A stretch of DNA of 43,504 nt, from contig WKLE02000493.1 of the NCBI GenBank assembly GCA_014885115.2, positions 7,854 through 51,357 on the forward strand. Reading direction: 5' to 3'. Source of the DNA: Asterionellopsis glacialis (taxonomy: Eukaryota > Bacillariophyta > Plagiogrammaphyceae > Rhaphoneidales > Asterionellopsidaceae). Each line of letters starts with the position of its first letter. Within the stretch, counting starts at the first letter, position 1. Under the pieces are notes generated by a model that had not been told where the DNA came from, ran no database searches, and worked only from the letters and a program-made list of their open reading frames with translations. Shown one piece after another: positions 16,900 to 29,234 of the stretch. Both the position numbers and the translations under genes were made by a program.

Positions 16900-18765
16900 A
16901 TGAAGCGTAAGATGAATTTTTGTTCGAACTTGAGGAACGCTCTCAAGTGCGTCTCCCGTGTCCGAATTGCATCAGTTGGTGCAGGGAATGATGCGAAGTT
17001 CTTAGAGATTGGGCGTAGAATGGAAAAAATACACGCGAATATGCCGCATTCAATTCCTACAGATACATATTTTCATGCTACAAAAGTAGCAAATAATCTT
17101 GTGAAGGAAGATAAGAATTGGTCTTTGTTTGCGTTTCGTCATCGTCTTGTAGAACGAGCAACCATTCAAGAATACGACAACGTATCAACTCTTGTTATGA
17201 CGCTGCGGTACTTTCCCACAGATGTAACGAAGGTCCATCGGGCGCAAACAAAGTCAGCCTGTACAGTTGTCCAAGATTTAAAATTTGTGCAAAGGGTGAA
17301 TTTACTACCAAAAATAAATGGATTAGAAATTTTATGTGTGGATTGTGTGACGCATTGCGATAATACAAATCCAAATGAAAGCACCATTACGGTTGCCACC
17401 ACAGATAGTCATGAAGAAATCGGTCAACATTCTGTATGGGTACGCCGTTGCCCCAAACATGGCGATTTATGGTTAGAGGTAGTGTCTGTATCTCGATTTA
17501 AACCTTGGGTTCCAATATTTGCACAAAGGTATGGTCGTTTCCTACAAAACAGAAGCCACCGCCGAGCAGTACAGCACTTGCGAGAAGCGGCTGCTATGTC
17601 TGACAGATATACATCAGTGCAAGAGAATGAAAGCAAAGAAATATTTCAGGATGTAAATGATGTGGATCTGAGTAATGCTTGTGTGCTTGTAACTGGAGCT
17701 TCTGGCTTTGTAGGATCGCATATGCTACCAAAACTCCAACATGCTGGAGCTACAATAGTGGCAGTGGATAAGAAAGTGGAACATTTAAATGAATTGTCTG
17801 ATCAAATTTTATGGGTACAGGGCGATGTTTCAAAAAAGAAACAAATTGAACATGTTTTCGACTTGGCAAAGCAATTGAGCTGTGAGAATGATAATAGTAA
17901 ACTATTTGTTGTGCACCTTGCTGCTCATTGGGACTATGAACTCATATGGAACGACAAGTACAACGAAACCAATTTAGTAGGGACACAAAATGTCATTGAA
18001 TTATCTGAAAAATTCAATGCAGAAAGAGTTGTATTTGCCAGTTCACTAGGAGTTTTCAGTCCTCACCAGTCAAACACTGGACCTTTGAAAGAAACCTCGC
18101 CCTTACCACCAAACATACGAGGTGCATACGGACAATCAAAGGCTAGGGGAGAAGGAATAATTGCCAAGAGCATTTGTCCCAGCGCGATTGTTCGTTTCGG
18201 GGGCGTCTTTTCTGATTACTGTGAATTGCCTCCGTTGCATGCCTTAGTGCAAGCATGGACAAGTACCTGGCCAATTTATAATAGACTCTTCCCAGGAACA
18301 TTAGGAAATACAGCAATTCCCATGGTGCATGTCGAAGATGCATCGAACTTGTTAATATTGGCGCTAGATCGTCACGGAATGCTACCCAAAAAACAGATTT
18401 ATTTAGCATGTGCCTCCGATGGCAGCACTTTTGACAACCAGCGGCTCTTTGAGCTATTGCGAAAGAAAGACAAATCTTTACCACTTTTTGTACCCATGAC
18501 GTTTGTCAAGTGGAGCCTTCTGGTTATTCATGCATTCATGAAAAGTGTATTACCTCATAAGTTTCACTTCTTTCACGTGGAACAACCATGGTTACTTGAA
18601 GAGCACTGCGATCGTCCTCTGTATTTGGATTGTTCCCACACAAAAGAAATCTTAGGGTGGAAGCCGCGAAATGTGGAGAAGGCCATTGAGAAAATGATTT
18701 CAACCAAGAAAGAAAATCCTACAGAATGGAAGGTTCGGAATTCCAATCGAATTGCGCACTTGTAG
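16900..18765 (+). CDS. DUF1990-like domain fused to NAD-dependent epimerase/dehydratase (extended SDR)
   Basis: The frame is open from 16861 but the first ATG is 16900 (MKRKMNFCSN; a second ATG is at 16912), giving 621 residues. The N-terminal half (about 60-240) resembles the UPF0548/DUF1990 family; the clearest part is its end, GDLWLEVVSVSRFKPWVPI followed by FAQRYGRFLQ. The C-terminal half is an extended SDR: the Rossmann motif VTGASGFVGSH (about 262), VHLAAHW, an active-site Ser in ASSLGVF (about 381) and Y410-x3-K414 in YGQSK, with a WKP-containing C-terminus. Enzymes of this class act as epimerases, dehydratases or reductases on sugar nucleotides, sterols or flavonoids using NAD(P). The substrate cannot be read here. 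A short basic N-terminus gives no clear targeting signal. The fusion of these two domains is noteworthy. Confidence 0.75.
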   Translation: MKRKMNFCSNLRNALKCVSRVRIASVGAGNDAKFLEIGRRMEKIHANMPHSIPTDTYFHATKVANNLVKEDKNWSLFAFRHRLVERATIQEYDNVSTLVMTLRYFPTDVTKVHRAQTKSACTVVQDLKFVQRVNLLPKINGLEILCVDCVTHCDNTNPNESTITVATTDSHEEIGQHSVWVRRCPKHGDLWLEVVSVSRFKPWVPIFAQRYGRFLQNRSHRRAVQHLREAAAMSDRYTSVQENESKEIFQDVNDVDLSNACVLVTGASGFVGSHMLPKLQHAGATIVAVDKKVEHLNELSDQILWVQGDVSKKKQIEHVFDLAKQLSCENDNSKLFVVHLAAHWDYELIWNDKYNETNLVGTQNVIELSEKFNAERVVFASSLGVFSPHQSNTGPLKETSPLPPNIRGAYGQSKARGEGIIAKSICPSAIVRFGGVFSDYCELPPLHALVQAWTSTWPIYNRLFPGTLGNTAIPMVHVEDASNLLILALDRHGMLPKKQIYLACASDGSTFDNQRLFELLRKKDKSLPLFVPMTFVKWSLLVIHAFMKSVLPHKFHFFHVEQPWLLEEHCDRPLYLDCSHTKEILGWKPRNVEKAIEKMISTKKENPTEWKVRNSNRIAHL

Positions 18766-18852
18766 ACTTAAAAAAGTAAATAGATTATTTTCGTATGTTT
18801 ATTGTAGAAGTTCAACATTCGCCACGATGGGTTGTAGACGAAGGAAACCAGT

Positions 18853-20241
18853 CTACTTTTTACTTGTTTGACGGTGCTTTCCTTTTCGTTTTTGTCTTGA
18901 ATTTTTATCACCATCTTTAAGGGAGGGGAGCCCTTCTCTAGGATTGCGATAAAAGGCACTTGTTTCGTGAATTTTGAATCCATACACACGAGGTACATAT
19001 GCCTGTACGGGTGGTAGTGGGACCATATCGGGATGTGTCATCAAGTATAGATGGGGAAAGGTTGTTCCAAAGTAGGCACCATCAATGTTGGCTTGTCGAG
19101 TACTTTTGGGAAAGAAAATGGACCGGCATCTTGGACAATAAACATTTACTGTATAATTCCGTGGCAAATCTGACAATCCTACCGGTAGGACAGGTTGACC
19201 TTGACAAAAGACGGAAGGACACCGACCAAATGATGCTGTTCTATATTTTTCATACATGGCATGCATTCCACGATTTGTCAAGATATATCTTGCATGAATG
19301 AGACCGTACAACATTTCGGCAGCAGATTCCACAATTTCTTGTTGTTCTTCAGTGAGGGAGTCCTCCATGGGCATTTCTACGTCCAACACCATATCAAGGG
19401 CATACTCATAATACGGGACAAGACTACTAAGACCTGTTAAATTGAAATTGTCCTGCGTGGAAACAAAGGTTAAAAGACCTTGGTTAGAATTACGGTACAT
19501 GCACAGCTGAACATAAAGAAAAGGGAATGCATAATATCAACGAACATTATAACTCACTTGAATATAATCTTCCTCAACATCACAAAAGAATTCATTCCCT
19601 CGTAAACTACAAAACCAAGCAATCCACGATCCTTCCTCATCCGAAGCAGAAATTTCTGAGCTTTCATCTTCCTCATCTTCTTCATCACCATCCTCTAACA
19701 CTTCTTCTTCTTCTTCGTCTTCGTCATCCTCCAGTTCTTTATTTTTAAGATTATCTTGTTGTGGTGTTACTGCACGTGCCATAATGTTCGAATCTGAATT
19801 TGGTGTAGTACTGGTTCCTGCTGAAGTAGCAGCAGCAGTCGAAGAAGTTTTGAGGTTTTTAGTATGTTGTTCAACTTTCGATGAAAAGCCAGCTGCCATT
19901 TTTTTAATACTCGATTGAAAGGCAGATGTTGCAGAGGGGGAATTTTGATTATTTACTTCAGCGGAAGGAGAAGTGCCCGTGACACCATCACCTGCTGCTG
20001 CTGTGGTATTCGTTTCTATTGGCGTTGAAGATGGAGATGCAGGACCATCCGCAGCAGCAGTAGAAGTTTCAGAAGGAGGATTATCCAAAAAGTTAGCTGC
20101 ACGACCTACCAAAGGTGCACCTAAATCGGCAAAGTTTCCAGTCAATTCTTCCATCATGGATTGGGATGGTATTGCTGACGATGAATCAGCTCCTGTTTTT
20201 GGTGGCGATGATGCTCCTTCAGATGGTTTTGGCGAATCCAT
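18853..20241 (-). CDS. CSNK2B: Casein kinase 2 regulatory (beta) subunit with long acidic N-terminal extension
   Basis: Two exons read as 20241-19558 and 19452-18853, with a 105-nt intron (GTGAGT...GCAG), giving 427 residues. The join yields [14 protein letters not shown], the conserved CK2-beta sequence. Residues from about 205 form the full CK2-beta fold: [35 protein letters not shown], and the dimerising zinc finger CPSVFC...YCPRC with all four Cys. [15 protein letters not shown] and PRVYGFKIH follow, then a basic tail ([10 protein letters not shown]). The first 200 or so residues are extra relative to the usual protein of about 215 residues: low-complexity Ser/Thr/Ala, then a long Asp/Glu run ([20 protein letters not shown]). 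CK2-beta assembles the holoenzyme and directs substrate choice. An acceptor 54 nt upstream (GTTCAG near 19507) would insert 18 in-frame residues and is the second choice. Confidence 0.93.
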
Positions 20242-21112
20242 GATAATGTTAAAACTTTGAGATGCCTGCACCACCGTTGAAAAGTAGGACTAAATGGACT
20301 TTGCTGTACCTGTGCTGTACCAAAGTCCTACAGGTACTGGTGTTTTGTCACCTGGCTTCGCTTTTGTTGTCTTTCGACCAACTGGTCGTTGGCTTGGGGG
20401 TCTCTGGATTCTCTGGACCAGCGGTATGAACCCGCTGTCCTACCGGTAACACACTTACAGTACGTAGGAATAAGCTTGTAGCGTGAGTTCCGGGCGTTGG
20501 TTCTCCATACCGGTAAATCGAACAGCGGTCGGTCGTTACTACTGTGTTGCCATAAGATCTTAGAAACCCGGACTTTCATGAAATTTCTTTATAAGTGTTG
20601 CGTTTCCGAGGTGACCAGCTTTATGTTCGAGGATTACATAGAATTTCAGATTTTCGGTTTTGTCCTGAACACGTCAAATCGCCATTTAAAAATATTATGA
20701 GGTAATGTACTCAATAATGTTTTAAAAGGACTGATTGTCTTAATATCTTTCTATGCGCACGCAATCTTGAAAGATTCCAATTTTTTTTAATTTTCCTAAG
20801 TACAGGTACATAACTTTAACGTACACAAATGCGATGGGTGTCTGATACCCTGTGAAACAAAGAAGTAATTCATTCAATTATTAGTACTAACCCTGGTAAA
20901 GTTGAAAACTGTCAATTTTCCGATTGGTTCTGCTCTTTTCTTTTTCGTGCAAGAGAGCCATTTTAGACTCCCTTGATTGTATCTTGTTTCATTCCATAAT
21001 TTTACATTTCTTCGTCTCACGACATCCTTCCAAGAAGCATACACTTTTGACTAAAAACCACAAACAAGCTGGGCAAGGAAAAGGTAGATAGAAAGCAAAC
21101 CAAGTTTATTTC
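20242..21112. promoter_or_regulatory. Divergent promoter region between CK2-beta and ECM29, with short inverted repeats
   Basis: This 871-nt region lies between two outward-facing housekeeping genes. It holds an 8-bp inverted repeat, GGACTTTG at 20296-20303 and CAAAGTCC at 20321-20328, whose loop carries CTGTACC/CTGTAC strings, and further ACCGGTA strings near 20441-20516. I see no convincing coding frame or RNA gene. Confidence 0.45.
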
Positions 21113-24100
21113 ATGACCACAAATCGTAATCCTTCAAGTATGAGTATGACTTTAGAGGAACTGTGTAAGACAGCCTCATCCGACTTGACAAGTCTTGGCC
21201 GTGTTTCTCATCGACTTGCCATGACGGATGAAGTTAAGTTACCTACTGTGTTGTCTTTATTACTTCCTCGACTTTTGGCACGGATTGGAACGAATCATCA
21301 AAAGCAACACGATCTTCTTGTAGAAACAAAACTTCCAGAAGCAGCAACAGCTCCTGCTTCTGTGAAACAACAACGAAAACTCCTTCAAGAAACGCTTGAT
21401 AAAATTCATGCAAAGTTGGTAGAAATGTTGGGACATATAATTAAGCGTGTGAAACCTACGAAATGCAAACTAAATTGTGAGGCTATTTTAGAATTATTAG
21501 TAACGATGCCAAAAGAAGAAGGAGAACAACAACAAACATCATCTGGAGCATCAAAAACTCCTGCTTCCGAGAAAGACAATCAATCAATAGCAGCAGCCCC
21601 TCCTCAACCAGTGTCCAAAGTAGATCCTTTTACATTAAATTTATCTCTTACATTTCTTACCATGGGTATACCTCGGTGTACGGTAGAAGAAATTGAAACA
21701 ATGTTACCTAGTTTGTTAGTATTGGTTGGACAACATTCAGGTGTTCAATCTATATCGAACGCAGCCAAGAAACATGTCTCTCATCAAATAATGCATTTAG
21801 CATTACGTGCTATCGAAATTATGGTGACGGCTGACAGTGCCGTTCGGACTATTTCTTCTCCCAGTAGCACAATAAAATCAGCAAATAATAAGAATCAACC
21901 TTCTTCGAAAAAGAAAAAGAATGGTACTTCCTCATCATTACCATTGGTTGGGAAGCCGCCACCACCACCATCTGGGGAAAGTGTGAAACGAATGGATTTA
22001 GTAAGGAATGCTGTGCACCACGATAAGTCATCTGGTGCTGCAGTGTACGAATTACTATTGACTGTACTGTTGTATCAAAGTGTTGGTAACAGCACCATGC
22101 CACCACCTGGATTGTCTAACGCAGCCCATGAAGCTCTTCGGGGTGGAGCATCCGATATAGCAAAAGATTGGGCAGCTGAAATGGCTCCATTGGTACGTCT
22201 CAAAGATTTGAAACTCGCTCTTTTGGATTTTATAGCACCATGTCGTCGATGGGCACTCTTCATGGATGACAACCACAATAATGGTAGTGAAGGTTCCAAC
22301 GGAACTACTAGTACGAGCATTGACGCCACAAACATTGATAATGTCGCGAACAATAGTAGTGCTTGGTTGGGTTTGTCTCGAACTGTTGCACTGTTAGTAG
22401 TTGCTACGGGTGATGCCAACTTGGATGTGGCCGATAGGGCTAACTCATATTTGAAAGCACACTTGGATTCAATGAGGTCTCGCTCGGAAGATGACGGTGG
22501 TGATGGTATCAAGGGAGATACAAGTACAACAGCTGCTCTAGGAAACCCCATCGTGCTATCAATAGAACTTCTTTCCTTAGTATTAGGACAAGCTAATGCT
22601 GAAAATTCACTCCAATCCTCGTCAAGCCGTCTCAAACTACTTGGCATTGATGATGGTAAAACAACCAATGTTGATCGTAGTCTCATAATGTCTACAAAGC
22701 GCCGTATGGTATCTGAAAAGACATCATTTGCGATAATGAGTTTTATATCTTCAAAAGTTCTGGAAGATAATCCACACATAATGGACACCATTGGCATTGA
22801 CAAGGCAAGATCAGTGGGGTCTTTAGCTATTGTGGCTGTCAACTATCACCTTAGTTCGGTCACATCTGCTAGCACTGTACGGTCGACCAACAACCCTATC
22901 CTGGCATCTGCCAAGCTGCTGAATTCTCTCATAGTACGGTTTGCATCATATTATGATGCAATCGAAGGACAAACTGATGATAACAAATACAATAGAAGCG
23001 ATACAAAGGCAATTCTTGATTTACTAGGTCGCTCGCTTTCGATTGCATGTTCCGTTCTAACGGGAGCATCTTCTCCTCGATCAGGCATTAATACATCATC
23101 TTCTAATTCTAGCAGTGAAGGTCTGGTTGCTACCCGAGATGCATGTTATGGTGTTGTTTGTGCACTTTCAAGATCTGCTTTTGCAATGGCGCCAGAAGGA
23201 CTTATTTTCAAATGTGGATCTGCGTCCAGTAGTGAACTCTCCCTCACTCCCTCTCAAGCTGTTTCAATTGAAACAGCTACGCTCTTGTTTGGATGCGCAG
23301 CAAACGAAACTGAGAAGTTACGCCCTAGAGCAACAGCAGCGCTGGACGCATTGCTGGGTGCCTATTGCCGAGTCTATAAGAAAAAACAAGAGGAATTAGA
23401 GCAATCAACAAATGTACCCCCAACAACAAACATACAAACACCTGAAACCTTGAATCCCTGGAGTCAAGCCGCGGTGGTGACCTCATCTACAGTGTCTACG
23501 GACAACGCAGAGTTCGCGTTCGATGTCAGTGGCCTTTCTAAAGCGCTACTGCCTCTTCTGTGGAAAGCCTCTCAGAGCTCACAGCCAAAAGCATCAAGGG
23601 TTGCTGCAGCACGATGGTCTACAGATTTGATGAAAATCCTAGATTTATGCAATGCATGTCATATTTTGTGTTTTCTTGCTGGAGATGCAGACGTAACAGC
23701 AGCATCGATTGCACGAGAAGGTTTGGGCGTTGGCAAAAAGATTGGAAATGATGATGATGGTACGGTTGACACCAGTGAAAGCACCTCCATGACACTTCCT
23801 GACTTTAGTGCCTTTTGTGATATCTTATTCGTGGAAGATTCGGACAATTCATCCCTTTGGAGACCAAGATATCATGATTTCTCATATGCGGGGAAGGCAG
23901 CTGCCCTTCGTTTTGGATTAATGTGTCTACTTAGTGATTTATATGGAGGCGAGGATGACGCAGTAAAGACATACATTATAGCCTTAGGAGAAACCCTGGA
24001 TTGGCTTGGTGGTCGTGGTCGAGGTTCAGGTCGAGAAACGATTGATTTACTGGATGAATCTTCCATTTGCTGGGCACGTTGTTTGTCGACGTCGGCTTAT

Positions 24101-27100
24101 GCTCGGTCCATGATTGTGGCCGGCAAATCTTCATTTAACCTTGATGCCATGGCGAAACTGTCAATGTCTGCTAGCTCGTCAAAGGCTCGCCGCTTTTTGG
24201 CAGAGTCCTGTGGCCGAATATACGAAGATTATTCATTGTGGGCGAGTGAAACAACTAACTCATCAGAATGGTTGCAGAAGTGCAAGTTGATACAGACCAT
24301 GGAAAGCTGCGCACAGAAGCTAACCGCAATGCAGAGTAATCTGCATATGGTGGGGGAGGTTCACGGTTCTGCCTTTCTTGGGTCGAGATGTATTCGAGCT
24401 TTTCGATTGCATGAGATTGGGGCGAAGCAAAACAATCCAGACCAACCCGAAGTTGTATCTTGTTGGAAGCTCTCTTCGAGTATAATCTCAGCGCTTGGGA
24501 AAGGGACTCTTAATTCGGATGAAGTCATCGGTAATGCCTGCGCAAAGGGAATTCATATTGCGCTTTCGTATACTGGAGATGATGCACCAATCTTAAACGA
24601 GCGCCTCTATGCTGGGGCAACCGAAGCTCTTGTAAATCTTAATGCATCACTAAGGAAGTATGGCAATGGAGACCAGACAGATCCGTCGAGAGCTTCCCAC
24701 TTGGCCGAGGCAACTGGTATGGTACTGGCGGCAACTACAAGCGCAGCTGGATACTCATCTGACAAAGTCAAACTTGGACCCGCAAGGCTACAATGTGTTG
24801 ATGCTTTGTTTCAGATTCTTGGGTCAAGCGCATTTCGGAAAGACCCCGAGATTTCTCTCATTGCCGGGGAAGCCTTAGCCATTTATGCTGATGCCTTTAG
24901 TCCTGAGGGTGCTGTTTGGACATCAGCCGAAGGACGTGCTGGCATACACGATTGGTCTGCTGATTTCGACGAAGATTTTGCAAATGAATTGCCACCGCAT
25001 CAACAAGTTTTATATTTGCTCCTGAAAAGAGAACTAAATGCATCAAGCCCTCACAAACGAACGGCTTGTGCTACGGCCCTCTTAGCATTAGCTGGTAGAG
25101 CAGCAAGAAGTGTGAGTATTGCATCTCGTGCGTATATAAAGTACGAGTACTTTAAGACACCAGCGAACATGTGATTTCTAACACTTTTATTTCTTCATCC
25201 TTCTAGGTTAACCGTGATGCTAATCTTGCAAAGCGTTTGTTCGTGAAAGAGATTATTCGGCACCTCAGAGATGTTCAGATGGCCTTTATGAACCTCCTTG
25301 CTTTTCCTAAAAGTAAGCAGTTGGCAAGAGAGAGCTGTTGTCTCGGTCTTGCTGCCTGTCAAGGCCTTGCTGATTCTGCTGTACTGAATGATTTGAATGA
25401 TCGTCTACTATTTGCATTTGGACAAACAACAAACTACAGTGGTAGCGCAATGATGGAGAGTCGTGAGCAGAATGTCGAGCGTCGAGCTCGAGAAACCAAT
25501 AGCGCCAGTGCCTCCTTGACAGAATCTTTTGGGATGGATGGAGAACCAGGTGAAGTTGGAGGCGTTTCGGGCATGACAGAGGCTGCACTGGGTGCATATC
25601 GTGAAATGGCTTCAGCTTCAATGGCTCTCGGAAGGCCTGATATTCTTTACACACTCATGTTGCTCTCGGTCTCCCATCCACTTTGGCTTACTTCTGGCCC
25701 ACGGGATAGATACAGTTCCGCGTCGTTGCTCGGTGAAAAGTCAGTCGTCAGAGGAAAGACCAGTGCAGCCGAAATCAGAACAGCGCTTAGACCCCATCTC
25801 GGCAAACTCATACCAAGGCTACTTCGAGCTTGTAATGACCCGAATCCACAAACGCGGCAGCAGATGGATACTTTATGGGTAGGTCTTACTGGTGGCGGAG
25901 CCGAATCTCGACAGGCAATAACTCAGCATCTTCTTTCCACTATTGACGCTCTAGTTGAAGATGCTAGTAACAAGTTGTGGAGAGCACGTGTAGGCGCCTG
26001 TGGGGCACTTACAGATGTGATTGTTGGCCGCTCTTGGGACGAGTTAGGCGGGGGTAGTGCCGTATTAGACGACGACGATGTTCTGACTGCACCAAAAGGT
26101 GGTTCTTTGCTTGCAGGTGTTCGCCTTCTCCGATTGTGGAGAGCTTCTATGAGAGCTCTAGATGACGTTCGAGGATCTGTACGAGAAAGTGGAGAAACTC
26201 TTTCGAGAGGTGTTCGCAGTCTCACCATTCGACTCTGCGATCCTTCCTCGATTGAGAAAACAATCGAAGGGTCTACTATTAGAATTACACCAGAATCGCG
26301 AGCAAAGGCTGAGAAGGATGCAACTGCAGCTGCTTCAACAGCATTGCGATGGCTAGTACAAAATGGATTGAACCAGCCATGTGCTGAGGCGACTGGAGCT
26401 TGCGTGTCGACGCTTCTTGGTGTCGTGGATGTAGTACGGCCCTCAATCCTCGAGCCCGTACTGCCCGACTTGATCAATGCTCTCCTGATGGCAATGTCAG
26501 GTCTTGAACCAGCAGCACTAAACTATCTTCAAGTGAGAACTGCAGGTGGAGAATCTGGAGGAACAGATGGTGGTGCATACGATAGGTTGGAAAGGTTGCG
26601 GCTTCAAATGGTACAAAGTGGGCCTATTGCAAGCGCTCTCAACAAGTGCTTGGATATGATGGGATCCGTGCAGCTAGAATGTCAGAAAGGAGTCATTCCG
26701 CATTTAGATTCTGCCATAAGAACCGGTGCTGGTAAGTAACGAACCTGCAGGGAAAAGAAGGTATCTTCTTGATTACAAAAGCCTATCCTAGCAATTTCTC
26801 ACAAATCTCATTTTTACTATTACCAGGTTTCGCAACTCGCGCCGCTGCTGCTGATGCAGTGTCATCCTTATGTAACACGTGCCCCCAAGCATTTAAGTTT
26901 CCTGGTCAATCGAGCACTAATCCCACCGTACGACTGCTTCGTGCGTTGTACTTTGCAAGTGAGCGTGAAAGGGGTGTCGGTGCACGTGACAAAATGGCTC
27001 ATGCTCTTGGAAATCTTGCTGCGCTCTCTCCCGGCTCGAGTGTACGTGCATTAGCTCTACGAGCATGCGAGAGGTACAATGGTGCGACAGGTAACAATGA

Positions 27101-28891
27101 CGACCCTGCTGCACGTCGAGCTGCTGCTGCTGCACTGCGCGCACTAGCTTGTCGGTCTACATCACAGTTCAGTGATGGTGGCGCAAACGATGTTTGGTGC
27201 CGACGTGTTTTACCGATTGCTTTTCTTGGACAAAAGGATTCTGATGCCAAAGTTGCGTCATTGTGGAAAGAAGTCTGGGAAGAAGGAGGATCGGCTGCGA
27301 ATGCTTCAAATCGGCGTTTGCATAGCGGGGACAGTTTTGGCGTCTTGCTTCAAGAAAAGCTCTTGCCATACTTGGTCCGCGCTTCAGTGGAGGCTCTTGA
27401 CGATGTTTCCTGGTCAAGAAGAGTGACGGGTTGCGCCGCATTGATCGAATTAACCAATTTAAATGTACTTGCTCCAGCTCCTCGAAGTATTGATAATGCA
27501 TCATCACCGACTAGTGCACAACGGGCTCGGCGTCGGGCGCAGGCTTCATCAGTGGCATTGACAGCATGTGTAAAATTGATAATGAAATCCAGAATTTGGA
27601 CTGGAAAGAAGGATGTGGTACGCGCTTGCGTTAAAATAGCATCCAAATGGGCTGCAATTCGTGCCACAGACGCAGATGCATATGGCTGGGAAAAGCTGAC
27701 GACGCCTTGCCCTTGGGCACCTTTGGTTGTTGACCCAGATCATAGTTTAGACGATCTCTTCAGAAATGACCAGTGGTTCAAAGCTCATACTTCAACGTCT
27801 GAAGCACTTTTGGACACGACAGACGAAGATAAGGCTGTAGAAGATTCTTCTAAGGAGCAAGAGGATAGTGGCGAAGAAGCAAAACTCAATCTAGATGATT
27901 GTGACACACTTTTAGGGGATGAAAGTCCTGCCCCGGTAGTCGAAGATGATACCATAGGTGATGATACAAAAGATCAAGACTCAAGTTACTTAATATTTTC
28001 GGGACTCTGTCGAGCCCTTCTTGATCAGGGCATTCCAAGAGTCTCAAGGTCACACGTGTCATCCGAAGAAGTTCTTCCCTATCGAGCTGCGGCATTGCAA
28101 GGACTTTCAGATCTCCTTGCAAGCATCAATGTCGAAGATGAGGTAGGGTCGAGCCAACTGCAGTCACTCTACAGCACAATAGCTCCAGCTTTGATCCGCG
28201 TTGTCGATACGGAAAAACATTTCAACCTTGCAGAAGAATCGAAAAAAGAGCCCCCTTTGATAGTGGCAAAATCTGTTAACTGTCTTGCAGCAGCTATGTG
28301 GAAAGGTTTTGGAAAAGCCGACGAGGACAACAAAGTAAATGAGTTCGAGAAAATCCCCGAGTTAGTCAAAATGTTCTCTTTGACGGGTGGCGATAAACAG
28401 CCAGCTTGGACCGTACGTGAGTCGTCTTTGTTGGCGAACGCCATTCTTGTCGGCAAGTGCAATCTACAACCTCTTCGAAAACATGAAACGGTGTCGATTC
28501 TGCTTTCGTGCACAGCCTTTGCATTGAAAGATAGAAAGTTCTGGAAAGTGAGGTATGTATCTGCACTTTGAGAGCATTTGTGTCCGTAATGGCGTTGATT
28601 TGTGTCAATTAAATTTCTTTTTACTTTTTCTTCAACAGATACGCAGGTTTGAAATTACTTCACAATCTTGTGAGCAGAGTCGGTACTACAAAGGAAACTT
28701 CAGCTGCTTTCTCGATCGCCGGCGCCACAGCAGATAAACAGGCTGATCTTGAGCGGCAACTAGTCTTAGAAGCATTGCTTCCCCACAAGGAAAAGATCCT
28801 CAAACTTGCAAGGACTAGCTTATCAGATTCCGAGGCGGCCGTAACAAAAATGGGTAGTGATGTGTGTGCTGCAATTGCTTGGTGGCCATAA
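21113..28891 (+). CDS. ECM29: ECM29-family proteasome adaptor/scaffold (HEAT repeats)
   Basis: Four exons read as 21113-25111, 25207-26731, 26827-28552 and 28639-28891, with introns of 95, 95 and 86 nt in phases 0, 1 and 2 (GTGAGT/TAG, GTAAGT/CAG, GTATGT/CAG). The joins keep frame throughout (AARS-VNRDANLA, RTGA-G-FATRAA, WKV-R-YAGLKLL) and give 2500 residues. The N-terminus has ECM29 landmarks: repeated helical motifs around VEMLGHIIKRVKP and LTFLTMGIPRC. The rest is an alpha-helical HEAT-repeat array. ECM29 binds the 26S proteasome, tethers it to other compartments and acts in quality control of its assembly. The protein is longer than the human (about 1845) or yeast (about 1870) protein because of Ser/Thr/Asn/Gly-rich inserts, for example around 21500-21610, 21850-21990 and 22270-22340. 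No frame break was seen. ATG 21113 is the first Met and is followed by MSMTLEELCK. Confidence 0.9.
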
Positions 28892-29234
28892 AATAAACCA
28901 AGTAGTGCATTCTCTACACCCTTGATGTAAAATAGACGGCCTTGTCAATTAAATATAATACGTCTATCTGGTTTCTTCAGGTAATTGAAGCTGCAAAACT
29001 CGGCTCGTTTTTGTTTTTCCGAGATGAAAAGTTAGGGCAAATATTGCCAAACTTATTAATGTTCCGATGCATTTATTTTTCTAGAACATTTTAAAGTACA
29101 AAGAAACTCTAATATCCTTGGCCAACCGGTGCACGCTGAGGCTTAGGTGTGATTGTTGCAGAGTCTTATTCAAAAGTCAAGAGAGTATCAAGATACCACC
29201 TTCTTGTTTCATGGGGCTCTAAAACAGTCAAATC
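28892..29234. other. Convergent intergenic spacer
   Basis: This AT-rich spacer lies between the ends of ECM29 and the kinase-like gene. It presumably holds two 3' UTRs. No coding frame, RNA gene or repeat is evident. Confidence 0.55.

Noticed and set aside
19453..19506. Coding use of the last 54 nt of the CK2-beta intron as the main isoform
   Set aside because: Removing it gives the exact conserved CK2-beta sequence [13 protein letters not shown], so the downstream acceptor is preferred; the longer form is kept only as a possible variant.
22075..22842. Antisense open frame of 255 codons within ECM29
   Set aside because: It overlaps a strongly supported coding exon and has no domain; the same holds for antisense frames at 25923-26477 and 27169-27507.
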